Positions 45,672 to 54,927 of a DNA stretch of 64,000 nt are shown here, in pieces. The DNA is taken from positions 248,001 to 312,000 of the forward strand of contig NZ_JAEPNI010000003.1 of the NCBI RefSeq assembly GCF_017643475.1. Direction: 5' to 3'. The position numbers and the translations under genes were made by a program. Numbering within the stretch: the first letter of the stretch is position 1; each line of letters begins with the position of its first letter. The stretch comes from Maricaulis sp. (lineage in GTDB: Bacteria; Pseudomonadota; Alphaproteobacteria; Caulobacterales; Maricaulaceae). The notes under the pieces were generated by a model. That model was not told where the DNA came from. It was given only the letters and a program-made list of their open reading frames with translations, and did not search any database.

Positions 45672-46847
45672 TTAAGCCGTCGGCAAGTTCAAGATGCGTT
45701 TTGAAATAATGTTGAGCTGGACCTCGGAGGTGCCGCCCTCGATGGAGTTCGCCTTGGTCCTCAGCCAATGGCTCGCCACATCACGCTCGGCGCCCCACGC
45801 CAGGCCGTCGCTGCCGGAACTGTCCATCATCAGTTCGAAACGGCGCTTGTTGAGCTCCGTTCCGTAGTATTTGAGCATGGAGGAATTGGCGCCCACGCCC
45901 TGGCCGGACTTGGCCTCGTCGGTCACACGTTCCATCGTTGCGAGGAAAGCGAGACCATCGATCTCGGCGCGCGCCACATCGGTACGCAGGATAGGGTCTG
46001 CCAGCATGCCGCGATCATCCAGGCCGATCTGCTGTGCTGCGATATCGCCCATCGGACGCATGCCACCGGAGCCCTGCCCCATGCCACCGATCATCTCGCG
46101 CTCATGCGTGAGCAGGTATTTGGCAATGGTCCAGCCCTTGTTCTTCTCGCCAACAAGATTGTGTTTCTCGCAGCGCGCATCATCAAAGAAGGTCTCACAG
46201 AAAGGCGATTTGCCGGAGATCAGCTTGATCGGCTTGGTGGTCACGCCAGCCTGACTCATATCAATCAGGACGAAGCTGATGCCTTCGTGTTTCTTGGCGT
46301 CGAAATCCGTGCGCACCAGCACAAAGATCCAGTCGCTTTCATCCGCATAGGACGTCCAGATCTTCTGGCCATTGACCAGGTAGTGATCGCCCTGGTCCTC
46401 GCACTTGGTCATCAGCGAGGCGAGATCGGAACCGGCATTGGGTTCGGAATAGCCCTGGGCCCAGCGGATCTCGCCACGGGCGATCTTGGGCAGATGCTCC
46501 AATTTCTGCTCTTCGTTGCCGAATTTGAGCAAGGCCGGCCCAAGCATCCAGATACCGAAAGAGTTGAGCGGTGAGCGCGCCTTTATGGCCTTCATTTCGG
46601 CCTTGAGGATCTTCGCCTCTTCCTTTGACAGGCCAGCACCACCGTATTCGACCGGCCATTCGGGCACGGTCCAGCCTTTTTCGGCCATGCGCTGAAGCCA
46701 GACCCTCTGGGCTTCGCTCTTGAACTCCCAGCGTTTTCCGCCCCAGCAGATATCGCCTTCCGAGCCTAGCGGCTGGCGCATTTCCTCAGGACAATTGGCT
46801 TCCAGCCACGCACGGGTTTCCGCGCGGAAGGTTTCCAGGTCAGACAT
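45672..46847 (-). CDS. Acyl-CoA dehydrogenase, long partner of a pair
   Basis: A 391-residue acyl-CoA dehydrogenase. GYSEPNAGSDLASLMT, GQKIWTSYADESDWIFVLVRT and the C-terminal SIEGGTSEVQLNIISKRILNLP are visible. The long N-terminal GWTVPEWPVEYGGAGLS pattern is that of the FadE17/26-like subgroup. The start MSDLETFRAETRAWLE at 46847 is preferred over an upstream in-frame GTG-type extension that would cross the promoter. It is the first gene of the long minus-strand operon, downstream of an imperfect TGACGT-N8-ACGTCA palindrome. Confidence 0.9.
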   Translation of the reverse strand: MSDLETFRAETRAWLEANCPEEMRQPLGSEGDICWGGKRWEFKSEAQRVWLQRMAEKGWTVPEWPVEYGGAGLSKEEAKILKAEMKAIKARSPLNSFGIWMLGPALLKFGNEEQKLEHLPKIARGEIRWAQGYSEPNAGSDLASLMTKCEDQGDHYLVNGQKIWTSYADESDWIFVLVRTDFDAKKHEGISFVLIDMSQAGVTTKPIKLISGKSPFCETFFDDARCEKHNLVGEKNKGWTIAKYLLTHEREMIGGMGQGSGGMRPMGDIAAQQIGLDDRGMLADPILRTDVARAEIDGLAFLATMERVTDEAKSGQGVGANSSMLKYYGTELNKRRFELMMDSSGSDGLAWGAERDVASHWLRTKANSIEGGTSEVQLNIISKRILNLPTA

Positions 46848-46879
46848 GTCTCTCCCCTTATCGGCCGTGATCGGCACAG

Positions 46880-46899
46880 TGACGTTTACGCACACGTCA
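46880..46899. promoter_or_regulatory. Imperfect 20-bp palindrome upstream of the catabolic operon
   Basis: TGACGTTTACGCACACGTCA has TGACGT and ACGTCA arms and a matching central CG; 16 of 20 positions pair. It lies 32 bases upstream of the first acyl-CoA dehydrogenase start and is the best candidate operator of the operon. The TTTACG core resembles sites of TetR- and MerR-type regulators of acyl-CoA catabolism in proteobacteria. Confidence 0.5.
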
Positions 46900-46950
46900 A
46901 CTCGTTACGTGGAGCTCTCCCGGCTCCAACTGGCGTCCCGTAAACCGGGA

Positions 46951-47859
46951 TCAGTTGAATTGAGGCGCGATTTCGAGGTTTTTGGCAAGCCCCAGACGTC
47001 GAAGAACCAGCAAAAATGTGCCGTTGTAATCTACGACGCGGTTCCAGAAGCCTTTTTTGGGCAGGTGCAGGGCGCTGCGCGGGTGTTCGTGGTGATGGTC
47101 ATGCAGGGCTTCACCACCGGTCAGCAGTGCTAGCAGATAATCCACCCAGAGCGGCGTCTTGAGGTGGCCATAGACGTTCACTCCCAGCACGGTCGCATGG
47201 AACTGGATGGCACGACCAATGATCACACAGGCGTGCAGCAGAGCGGTCAGGATCAGCGAACCTCCGGACAGGGCAACAATGGCGTAGATCACGCCAGGCA
47301 CCAGGAAATGCATGACCAGCGACAGGGTGATGTGAAAACGGTCACCGAACAGAACGACCTTGTTTTCCTTCAGCCACATCGGCATCGGACGCTCAAGGTC
47401 CTTCTCGTCACGGAACAGGATCCAGCCGACCCAGGCCCAGGTCTTGCTCTCGAACGGATTGTGTGGATCGCCCGGCTTGTCGGCAAAACGGTGATGCTGG
47501 GAGTGATAATTCACCCAGTCACGCAAGGAACCCTGCATGGCCAGGATGCAGTTGAACATGACAACGACCTGGGCCGGCCATTTGATTTCCCCTGCCCGGT
47601 GCTGCCAGATCCGGTGCAGCGGCCCGATCCCCATATTGCACAGGAATATGGTGAAAGCCGTTACACCAATAGCGATAGGCGCATACCACCAGTGCAGGGT
47701 CAGCCCCTCGAGAGCAAGGCCCAAAACGACCATGGTGATCAGCAGCGCCAGACCCAGCGCCGGGTAGATAAAGGCCGAGAAAGCGCTCGCCCAGTTAAGC
47801 GTCTGCCACGATTTGACGATTGCCTCGGAGCGGGCAACCACGCGAGAGGATGTATTCAT
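46951..47859 (-). CDS. Acyl-CoA/fatty acid desaturase
   Basis: A 302-residue membrane desaturase with the three histidine boxes HRIWQHR (near residue 82), HSQHH (near 117) and HDHHHEHP (near 254), and four to five hydrophobic segments. It introduces a double bond, probably at delta-9, into an acyl chain for membrane lipids. It is transcribed in the same direction as the catabolic operon 103 bases downstream but is separated by the palindrome, so it may have its own transcript. The 296 bases upstream (47860-48155) hold only a CGACCGGTCG palindrome and no gene that I can see. Confidence 0.92.
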   Translation of the reverse strand: MNTSSRVVARSEAIVKSWQTLNWASAFSAFIYPALGLALLITMVVLGLALEGLTLHWWYAPIAIGVTAFTIFLCNMGIGPLHRIWQHRAGEIKWPAQVVVMFNCILAMQGSLRDWVNYHSQHHRFADKPGDPHNPFESKTWAWVGWILFRDEKDLERPMPMWLKENKVVLFGDRFHITLSLVMHFLVPGVIYAIVALSGGSLILTALLHACVIIGRAIQFHATVLGVNVYGHLKTPLWVDYLLALLTGGEALHDHHHEHPRSALHLPKKGFWNRVVDYNGTFLLVLRRLGLAKNLEIAPQFN

Positions 47860-48155
47860 TGGACGGAACTTTCTGACTTTAAATCGACCGGTCGTGTTTT
47901 CTGACTGGAAGATTTGACCCGCTTTGAGCTCGCGTCAATGAGCATGTTGAGCAGAGCGCATTTTGAAACGGAAAAGCTTACCGCTCTCTGCGGCCTGAGC
48001 GCTCTGTCCAAACAAAACTAGCGCCCAAATCTGCGCATCGAGCAATTTTTCAGAGAAAAAATCACGATTTATCGTTTCTCGGGATGGACCATCAAAACGC
48101 ATTACGGTTTCGTAACCATACACTTTTGATTTGATTCACGGCTGGGGAGGCGTTG

Positions 48156-48377
48156 ATGAGAAGTGGAATGATCGCGTTTGGAGCGATGGTTGTCGCCGTT
48201 GGCGGCGTCGCCATGTGTCCGTCCAATGTGCGCGCCGAACTGGCAGAGCGCACAAATGTTCCAGAGCACTACGTGCTCGAGGCCGAGCGCCAGATCGAAG
48301 TATTTGTCGCGTGGCTTCGTGCGGATGGCGATAAACCGTCCGATGTCGATGAAATGACCGAACGCGCGCTCGGCTAG
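48156..48377 (+). CDS. Small exported protein of unknown function
   Basis: A 73-residue protein with a signal peptide (IAFGAMVVAVGGVAMC, probable cleavage after NVRA near residue 26) and a short helical, acidic mature part. GGGGAGG lies before the ATG. Its stop overlaps the convergent ccmI stop by 4 bases. No family is recognised. Confidence 0.58.
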   Translation: MRSGMIAFGAMVVAVGGVAMCPSNVRAELAERTNVPEHYVLEAERQIEVFVAWLRADGDKPSDVDEMTERALG

Positions 48378-49195
48378 TTTTCAGCAGAACCGGGCATCAA
48401 GGCATCGAGACGAGTCTGGATCATGGCACGCGCCGGATCATTCTCGTCCATCGATGCGATCAGTTCCCGCCACAAGGTAATTGCCGCATCGCGCTCGCCA
48501 GCCTGTAATACAGCCTCGGCAATGAAAAAGCGTGACCGGACATCCGTCGGATCGAGCTCGAGCGCACGCTGGAACGCCTCGCGCGCCGACGGCGTGAAAT
48601 TACCACCTTCACCGAACAGATAGGCTTCGCCGAGTGAGGCGAACAACGGCGCCGAGTCCGGCACGAGGCTGATCGCGTTATTAAACGCTATTGCCGCCTC
48701 GCCATATCGTCCCATCGCCATGTAAGCCTGCCCCAGACCGGCCCAGCCGGCAGGGTTCTCTGGATTTGCGATGAGGTCTGCAGCCAGAGCATCCACTTCA
48801 TTCAGGAAGGTCTGTTGTTCGGCCGTCAGCTGGGGCTGCGGCGGCACCTCCCGCCCGATCAGTTGTGGGCTGCCGATCGCCATATAGATCCCGACAGCGC
48901 CGGCAACGGTCAGCGTACAGAACGCGATGGCCGCCCGGCGCAGCGCGTCGTTCGGGCTCCCCTCTGCCTCGACCTGCTCGCTCGCGCGCAAGAGCCGGCG
49001 CTTGATTTCGGTCTCGGCTCGACGCGCTTCTTCTTCAACAATAAGGCCGAGTTCGCGATCACGCTGGAGCTCTGCCAGTTGGCCATTGAAGACGCCCAGG
49101 CCATCAGAAAAGCGTACTTCGCGGGTGGTGATAAAGGGCACGACAAGCGCCAGTGCGACACCACTGGCCAAGAGGGCGATGAACAACCAGATCAT
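48374..49195 (-). CDS. ccmI: Cytochrome c biogenesis protein CcmI (TPR)
   Basis: A 273-residue protein: two N-terminal membrane helices (IALLASGVALALVVPF; AIAFCTLTVAGAVGIYM) around a cytoplasmic loop with LQRDRELGLI, then a periplasmic TPR region (GWAGLGQAYMAMGRYGEAAIAFNNAI; AFQRALELDPTDVRSRFFIAEAVLQAGERDAAITLW). CcmI chaperones apocytochrome c to the haem lyase complex. It is last in a four-gene operon with 4-base overlaps throughout. Confidence 0.93.
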   Translation of the reverse strand: MIWLFIALLASGVALALVVPFITTREVRFSDGLGVFNGQLAELQRDRELGLIVEEEARRAETEIKRRLLRASEQVEAEGSPNDALRRAAIAFCTLTVAGAVGIYMAIGSPQLIGREVPPQPQLTAEQQTFLNEVDALAADLIANPENPAGWAGLGQAYMAMGRYGEAAIAFNNAISLVPDSAPLFASLGEAYLFGEGGNFTPSAREAFQRALELDPTDVRSRFFIAEAVLQAGERDAAITLWRELIASMDENDPARAMIQTRLDALMPGSAEN

Positions 49196-49644
49196 TCCAA
49201 CCCCTCCTCTTTCATCAAGGAATCGGCCTTGGCCTGGTCCGTCTTTGAGAGGGTTTCACCAGGCTTGTCCTGAGCGCGTACATAGCGGAAGGCCAGAAGC
49301 ACGCCACCGATGACAAAGATGAAGGGCATGCCCCACAGCAAAAGCGTGTTGGCCTGAAGCGGCGGACGCATCAGGACATAATCGCCATAACGTTCCTGCA
49401 TATAACCGAGGACCGCGCGATCATCATCGCCGGCGAGGAGGCGCTCGCGAACAACTAGGCGCATGTCGACGGCCAGAGGCGCATCGGAGGAGCCTATGGA
49501 CTGGCTTTGACAGACGACGCATCGCAGCTGGTCGTAAAGCGACATGGCGCGTTGTTCGAGTGCAGGGTCATCCATGATCTCGTCTGGCCCCGGCGCCGCA
49601 GCGACCAGTAAAAATGATGATATGGCAATCAGAAGCGGTTTCAT
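49192..49644 (-). CDS. ccmH: Cytochrome c biogenesis thiol protein CcmH
   Basis: A 150-residue periplasmic, membrane-anchored thiol oxidoreductase. The signal peptide is LLIAISSFLLVAAA, followed by the redox motif RCVVCQSQSI (CxxC) and the conserved DMRLVVRERLLAGD and YGDYVLMRPPLQ. One membrane helix (TLLLWGMPFIFVIGGVLLAF) lies near residue 110. It reduces the apocytochrome haem-binding cysteines before haem attachment. It overlaps ccmG and ccmI by 4 bases each. Confidence 0.95.
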   Translation of the reverse strand: MKPLLIAISSFLLVAAAPGPDEIMDDPALEQRAMSLYDQLRCVVCQSQSIGSSDAPLAVDMRLVVRERLLAGDDDRAVLGYMQERYGDYVLMRPPLQANTLLLWGMPFIFVIGGVLLAFRYVRAQDKPGETLSKTDQAKADSLMKEEGLE

Positions 49645-50174
49645 GAGCGTTTAAGTGCCTCCACCATGGGCAGGAGTGTCTCCTGCCAGACCTCTTCCGT
49701 GATCACACCAACATGGCGATAGCGCACACGCCCCTCGCGGTCGATGACAAAGGTCTCCGGTGCGCCGGTCACGCCAAAATCAATAGCCGTGCGTCCGGAC
49801 TGGTCATCGCCAATGCGCACAAACGGATTGCCGTGACGCTCAAGCCAGGCCGCCCCGGCCCCCGGCTCATCCTTCCAGTCAATTGCGTAGATCGGCACCT
49901 CGCCCGACCGCGCGATCTGCATCAGCATCGGATGTTCGATCAGACAAGGGGGACACCAGGATCCGAAAAAGTTGAGCAGCACGACCTCGCCTTCCAGGTC
50001 TGCATGGCTCAGCCCCTGGTCGAAGCCCCGGATAGGCTCGAGCTCGAAGACGGGAACGGGTTCATCGATCAGCTGAGACGGGATCGCGCTGGGATCCTGG
50101 CGAAGCCCCATCCAGAAATAGACAGCCATGCCCGCAAAGGCGATCAGCGGGATGAAGGCAAAGAAACGGTTCAT
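49641..50174 (-). CDS. ccmG: Thiol:disulfide interchange protein CcmG/DsbE
   Basis: A 177-residue thioredoxin-like protein. An N-terminal membrane anchor (FFAFIPLIAFAGMAVYFW) is followed by LLNFFGSWCPPCLIEHP (CPPC active site near residue 74) and GVTGAPETFVIDREG. It passes reductant to CcmH and apocytochrome c in the periplasm. The start at 50174 overlaps the end of ccmF by 4 bases; the open frame extends further upstream only inside ccmF. Confidence 0.95.
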   Translation of the reverse strand: MNRFFAFIPLIAFAGMAVYFWMGLRQDPSAIPSQLIDEPVPVFELEPIRGFDQGLSHADLEGEVVLLNFFGSWCPPCLIEHPMLMQIARSGEVPIYAIDWKDEPGAGAAWLERHGNPFVRIGDDQSGRTAIDFGVTGAPETFVIDREGRVRYRHVGVITEEVWQETLLPMVEALKRS

Positions 50175-52141
50175 GTGGCCTGGCCTTTCGATGACTTGCG
50201 CGCGGACAGGCTGCGTCGACCGCGGTCGAGAATGGCCAGCAACCCGCCCAGGGACAGGATGACAGAACCGATCCACAACCAGACGGCCAGCGGATAAAGA
50301 TAGACATGGACCGGCCAGCCACGCCCCTCAACCGGATCACCGATGGTGACATAGACATCGCCGGCAAGGTTGGCGTCGATACCACTCTCGGTCGTATACA
50401 TGCCTCGCACCGGATAGAAACGCCGCGAAGCGATGATCTCGTGCTCGCTGCCACCGGCGCGCGTCACGTCGAAACGCCCAACGGCAGCATTGAAATTATC
50501 CTCGTCCAGGCGGACCACATCCACCAGGGTGATTGTGTGGCCACCCAGGGTGATTGCCTGTCCCGGTTCAAGGAAAGCGCGCGTTTCCTGTTTCCAGACC
50601 GAAACACCGGTGATGGCGATAATCAGCACCGCCAGTCCTAGATGCGAGACCAGCATGCCCCAGATGCCCAGCGGCAGACTGGCGGCGCGGCGCATGCTGG
50701 CCGCGAAATCCGTCTCGAACAGCTTTGTGCGTGACCGCAGGTCGGACAGCACTCCTGCCCCGACCCAGATACCCAGCCCCACGCCAAGTGCACTTGTCAC
50801 AGGCTGAGCATTGGCCATCCAGGCCGCGATGAAACCAGCTGTCAGGGCGGCAATGACCGCGGGCGAAAGCGTCTTGAGCAATTGTCCCAGCTTCGCTCGC
50901 TTCCACGCCATCAGCCCGCTGATCGGAACCGCCAGGAAGAGCAGCCCCATGAGCGGGTTGAAGGTCGCGTTGTAGAACGGCGCACCAATCGTCAGCGTCT
51001 CGTCGCTCACCGTCGTGATGAAGAGCGGATAGAAAGTGCCGTAGAACACCAGGCCGATCGCGGCGGCGAAGAAGATATTGTTGACCAGCAGGCTGCTTTC
51101 GCGACTGACCATGGCAAATGTACCGGTCGGGCGGAGTGTATTCGCGCGGAAGCCGAACAGGGTCAGCGCGCCGCCGATCAGGCCGAGCAGGATCGCCAGA
51201 ATGAAGACGCCGCGCTCCGGATCCACGGCAAAGGCGTGCACCGATGTCAACACACCGGAGCGGACCAGGAAGGTCCCAGCCAGACTCAGCGAGAATGTGA
51301 ACAGCGCCAGCAATATGGTCCAGGCTTTCAGCGTGTCGCGCTTCTCCATCACCCGCAGGGAGTGGATGAAGGCGGTGCCCGCCAGCCACGGCAGGAGCGA
51401 GGCGTTCTCGACCGGGTCCCAGGCCCACCAACCGCCCCAGCCCAGCTCGTAATAGGCCCAGCTCGCGCCCAGCGCGATACCGATGGTGAGGAAGGTCCAG
51501 GCCGTCAGCGCCCAGGGCCGCACGATCCGCGCCCAGCGCGCATCCGCGCGCCCCTCAATCAAGGCTGCGACGGCAAAGGCAAAGGTAATCGAGAAGCCGA
51601 CATAACCCGCGTACAGCATGGGCGGATGGGAGGCGAGCCCGGGGTCCTGGAGCAAGGGGTTCAGATCCCGACCATCAACCGGCGATGGCCAGAGGCGTGC
51701 GAACGGGTTTGACGTGAAGAGCAAAAAGGCCGCAAACAGCGCTGTGATCGCGCTTTGTACGGCGAAGGTGAGTGTGATCAGGCGCGGGGCCACAGCCTTG
51801 CTGGCCCAGGCCAGGGCCGCAGTGTAACCCGTGAGCATAACCACCCAGAGCAACATCGAGCCCTCGTGATTACCCCAGACGCCGGTGATCTTGTAGATGA
51901 ACGGCTTGTCCGTGTGCGAATTCTCGGCCACCACCAGCGCGCTGAAGTCCGACACCGCAAACAACCAGGTAAGCGCTGCGAAAGCGCCGAGCGTCAGGAC
52001 AAACTGCACAATGGCGCCCATGCGAGCGAAACCAAAGACTGCCGGGTCCTTGAAGTACAGGCCCGCAGCGGAGAGTCCCGCCTGAAGTACAGCGACACAC
52101 AGGACGAGGATAAGGAGGAACTGGCCGAGTTCTGCAATCAT
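50171..52141 (-). CDS. ccmF: Haem lyase subunit CcmF
   Basis: A 656-residue protein with about 15 hydrophobic segments, the haem-handling WGGWWAWDPVENASLLPWL motif near residue 235, and conserved FKDPAVFGF and GNHEGSMLLWV stretches near the N-terminus. It is the core of the haem lyase complex with CcmH and CcmI, attaching haem to apocytochrome c in the periplasm. It is the first gene of the operon. The usual ccmE haem chaperone gene is not found next to it and must lie elsewhere. Confidence 0.96.
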   Translation of the reverse strand: MIAELGQFLLILVLCVAVLQAGLSAAGLYFKDPAVFGFARMGAIVQFVLTLGAFAALTWLFAVSDFSALVVAENSHTDKPFIYKITGVWGNHEGSMLLWVVMLTGYTAALAWASKAVAPRLITLTFAVQSAITALFAAFLLFTSNPFARLWPSPVDGRDLNPLLQDPGLASHPPMLYAGYVGFSITFAFAVAALIEGRADARWARIVRPWALTAWTFLTIGIALGASWAYYELGWGGWWAWDPVENASLLPWLAGTAFIHSLRVMEKRDTLKAWTILLALFTFSLSLAGTFLVRSGVLTSVHAFAVDPERGVFILAILLGLIGGALTLFGFRANTLRPTGTFAMVSRESSLLVNNIFFAAAIGLVFYGTFYPLFITTVSDETLTIGAPFYNATFNPLMGLLFLAVPISGLMAWKRAKLGQLLKTLSPAVIAALTAGFIAAWMANAQPVTSALGVGLGIWVGAGVLSDLRSRTKLFETDFAASMRRAASLPLGIWGMLVSHLGLAVLIIAITGVSVWKQETRAFLEPGQAITLGGHTITLVDVVRLDEDNFNAAVGRFDVTRAGGSEHEIIASRRFYPVRGMYTTESGIDANLAGDVYVTIGDPVEGRGWPVHVYLYPLAVWLWIGSVILSLGGLLAILDRGRRSLSARKSSKGQAT

Positions 52142-52201
52142 GCGCCGGACTTGTTACGATCCGGCGCCAAGGTCAAGCGGTCGGCTTGTCGCACATGCGC
52201 G

Positions 52202-53221
52202 CTAGGCAGCGCTTTGCATCATCGCCTTGAGGAAATCGCGGGCCTGGTCACGCAGGGCATCCGCCTGTTCTGTCAGCTCGCCGGAGACGTTCACAACTTC
52301 GCAAGCATGATCCCGCGTCGAGCTGACAGCCTGTAGAACTTCGGCATTGGCACTGGAAACCTGACGCGCATTCTCGGCCGTATGACCGGTGGTACGACTG
52401 ATTTCCTGCGTCGCAGCCGATTGTTCCTCAACCGCCGCACTAATGGAGATCGAAGCGGCTTCCACAGCGTCGATGGAGGTGGTCACGTTCTGGATGCTGT
52501 CGACAGCACTGGCGACCACATCCGGCATGGAATTGATCTGCGCATTGATGTCGGTCGTTGCGCGCGCCGTCTGTTCGGCCAGCTGTTTAACCTCGGTGGC
52601 GACAACAGCGAACCCCTTGCCGGCCTCACCGGCCTGTGCCGCCTCGATCGTAGCGTTGAGGGCAAGCAGATTGGTCTGTTCAGCGATGTCATCGATGAGC
52701 CGTGTCACTTCACCGATGCGCGAGGCAGTGTCAGAAAGATCCTGGATGGTGGTCGAAGCGACTTTGGCGGCCTCCGCCGCGTCTCCGCCTATCCGGGCGG
52801 CTTCAGCAGACTTGTGCGAAATCTCACGAATGGCGGCGGTAAGTTGCTCGGAGGCATCAGCCACATTCTGCGCCGTCGCCGACACCTCCTGCGCGGCGGA
52901 AGCCACCAGCGAGGAGCGATCCATTGATTCGGAGGACTGGCTTTCCAACCCGTTGGCGGCTGTTCCCAGCACGCCAGCTGATTGAGACAAAACCGTTGCG
53001 ATCGAACCGATGGAATTCTCGAACGCATCGGCCTTGGCCTTGTGCTCGCTCTCGCGAACAGCCTTCTCCCGCTCGGCGATGTTGGAGATCACCAGATCGA
53101 TATCAAGCATGACAACATCGACAGCTTCCTGCTCGCCGACAGCAGGCGTGCAGGCAACAATAATGATGAGAAGTGCCGGGATCAGAAGGCCCTGCATCAA
53201 TTGCTTCAGCTTTTGTTTCAT
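52202..53221 (-). CDS. Methyl-accepting chemotaxis-type signalling domain behind a lipobox/membrane segment
   Basis: A 339-residue protein. Residues 1-24 are KQKLKQ followed by a hydrophobic stretch ending in IVAC (Cys24), which satisfies the lipobox rule; there is no second membrane helix and no HAMP domain. Residues about 85-335 are an MCP signalling domain with the conserved tip [33 protein letters not shown]. Normal MCPs have two helices and exceed 500 residues. By the positive-inside rule this topology would place the signalling domain outside the cytoplasm, which makes no sense for CheA contact, so it may be an N-terminally truncated receptor or use the helix in the opposite orientation. 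The ATG at 53221 fits the lipoprotein-like N-terminus. Confidence 0.8.
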   Translation of the reverse strand: MKQKLKQLMQGLLIPALLIIIVACTPAVGEQEAVDVVMLDIDLVISNIAEREKAVRESEHKAKADAFENSIGSIATVLSQSAGVLGTAANGLESQSSESMDRSSLVASAAQEVSATAQNVADASEQLTAAIREISHKSAEAARIGGDAAEAAKVASTTIQDLSDTASRIGEVTRLIDDIAEQTNLLALNATIEAAQAGEAGKGFAVVATEVKQLAEQTARATTDINAQINSMPDVVASAVDSIQNVTTSIDAVEAASISISAAVEEQSAATQEISRTTGHTAENARQVSSANAEVLQAVSSTRDHACEVVNVSGELTEQADALRDQARDFLKAMMQSAA

Positions 53222-53490
53222 GGCGTACCCCTCATGCAACCAGCCCTTGGTCGCGTCCACCGGTTCGATTGAGCGAACACCGAACTGACCTGAGGTGCAA
53301 ACCCGGGGTGAAAAATAGCCATTTGTTGGGGCGTATGACGTGTATAATAGGCTCACACCGTGAAAACTGCGCCCCGCAACATGCGGGTTAGCGCAAACCG
53401 CACACAAGACTTGTTTTCGAAACCCAAGACTCCGATACCTGTCGGCAAAATGCGATCGGCCGCATTTGGGAAAAGGACGAAGTAGACGCC

Positions 53491-54711
53491 ATGAACGAGA
53501 TGAGCCCGCTCAAAGCCAAGGACGCACCGGATCTGTCATCCTTTGACTGGGAAGACCCGTTTTTCCTTGATGATCAGCTGACAGAAGACGAGCGCATGGT
53601 CCGTGATGCGGCCCGTGCCTATGCACAGGACAAGCTGAAACCGCGTGTGATCGACGCCTATCGCGACGAGGTAACAGATCCCGCGATTTTCACCGAAATG
53701 GGCGAGCTCGGTCTGCTGGGCTGCACTGTACCGGAAGAATATGGCGGTGCCGGGCTGGGTTATGTGGCGTACGGTCTGGTCGCTCGCGAAGTCGAGCGCG
53801 TGGACAGTGGCTATCGCTCCATGATGTCCGTGCAGTCCTCCCTGGTCATGTATCCGATCTATGCCTACGGCACCGAGGAACAGCGCAAGAAATACTTGCC
53901 GAAACTCGCCAGCGGCGAATGGATCGGCTGTTTCGGCCTGACCGAACCGGATGCCGGCTCCGACCCGGCCGGCATGAAAACACGCGCGGTCAAGACCGAG
54001 GGCGGTTATCGCCTGACCGGTTCGAAAATGTGGATCTCCAATTCTCCGATCGCTGACGTCTTTGTCGTCTGGGCCAAGTCCGAGGCGCATGACGGAAAGA
54101 TCCGCGGCTTTATCCTCGACAAGGGCATGAAAGGCCTGTCCGCACCGAAAATTGGCGGCAAGCTCTCGCTGCGTGCCTCTATCACCGGTGAAATCGTCAT
54201 GGACAATGTCGAAGTCGGTGAAGACGCGCTGCTGCCGAATGTCTCCGGTCTCAAGGGCCCGTTCGGCTGTCTCAACCGCGCGCGCTACGGCATTTCCTGG
54301 GGCGCCATGGGCGCCGCGGAATTCTGCTGGCATGCGGCACGCCAGTACGGCCTGGACCGCCACCAATTCGGCAAGCCGCTGGCACAGACACAATTGTTCC
54401 AGAAGAAGCTGGCTGACATGCAAACCGAGATCACGCTGGGCCTGCAAGGCTCGCTGCGCGTGGGTCGCCTGATGGACGAGGCCAAGGCTGCGCCGGAGAT
54501 GATCTCCATCATGAAGCGCAACAATTGCGGCAAGGCCCTCGACATCGCTCGCATGTCCCGCGACATGCACGGCGGCAACGGCATCTCCGAGGAATTCCAG
54601 ATCATGCGCCACATGGTCAATCTGGAGACGGTCAATACCTATGAAGGCGCGCATGACGTACACGCCCTGATCCTCGGCCGCGCCCAGACCGGCCTGCAGG
54701 CCTTTTTCTAG
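53491..54711 (+). CDS. gcdH: Glutaryl-CoA dehydrogenase
   Basis: A 406-residue acyl-CoA dehydrogenase of the glutaryl-CoA type, converting glutaryl-CoA to crotonyl-CoA and CO2 in lysine, tryptophan and aromatic catabolism. Visible: [56 protein letters not shown], and the catalytic glutamate region [24 protein letters not shown] at the C-terminus, all characteristic. A single gene closed by its own terminator, divergent from the MCP-like gene. The 269-base divergent region shows no clear operator. Confidence 0.95.
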   Translation: MNEMSPLKAKDAPDLSSFDWEDPFFLDDQLTEDERMVRDAARAYAQDKLKPRVIDAYRDEVTDPAIFTEMGELGLLGCTVPEEYGGAGLGYVAYGLVAREVERVDSGYRSMMSVQSSLVMYPIYAYGTEEQRKKYLPKLASGEWIGCFGLTEPDAGSDPAGMKTRAVKTEGGYRLTGSKMWISNSPIADVFVVWAKSEAHDGKIRGFILDKGMKGLSAPKIGGKLSLRASITGEIVMDNVEVGEDALLPNVSGLKGPFGCLNRARYGISWGAMGAAEFCWHAARQYGLDRHQFGKPLAQTQLFQKKLADMQTEITLGLQGSLRVGRLMDEAKAAPEMISIMKRNNCGKALDIARMSRDMHGGNGISEEFQIMRHMVNLETVNTYEGAHDVHALILGRAQTGLQAFF

Positions 54712-54731
54712 GGCCCGCAAAATCTTTGAAG

Positions 54732-54758
54732 AAAGGCGCTCCCCGGGGCGCCTTTTTT
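54732..54758 (+). terminator. Rho-independent terminator after gcdH
   Basis: An 8-bp stem (54732-54739 with 54748-54755, AAAGGCGC and complement) has a GC-rich loop and is followed by a run of T to 54758. Confidence 0.85.
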
Positions 54759-54836
54759 GTTGGTTGCTGCAGAAGATGCTGATTAAGCCGCAGCTTGTAC
54801 TTGAAGCCGCAGGCCGAGCCATTTAAACCCGGAGGT

Positions 54837-54927
54837 GGACAGGTGGCCGAGTGGCTGAAGGCGCTCCCCTGCTAAGGGAGTAGGCGGTGTCCCCGTCTCG
54901 TGGGTTCGAATCCCATCCTGTCCGCCA
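54837..54927 (+). tRNA. tRNA-Ser (anticodon GCT)
   Basis: A complete 91-base class II tRNA. The acceptor stem GGACAGG pairs with CCTGTCC, the D arm has GCCGAGTGGCTGAAGGC, the anticodon stem CTCCC/GGGAG encloses the loop CTGCTAA (anticodon GCT, reading AGC/AGT), a long variable arm follows, and the T arm contains TTCGAAT. G73 and an encoded CCA end at 54927. Confidence 0.97.
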
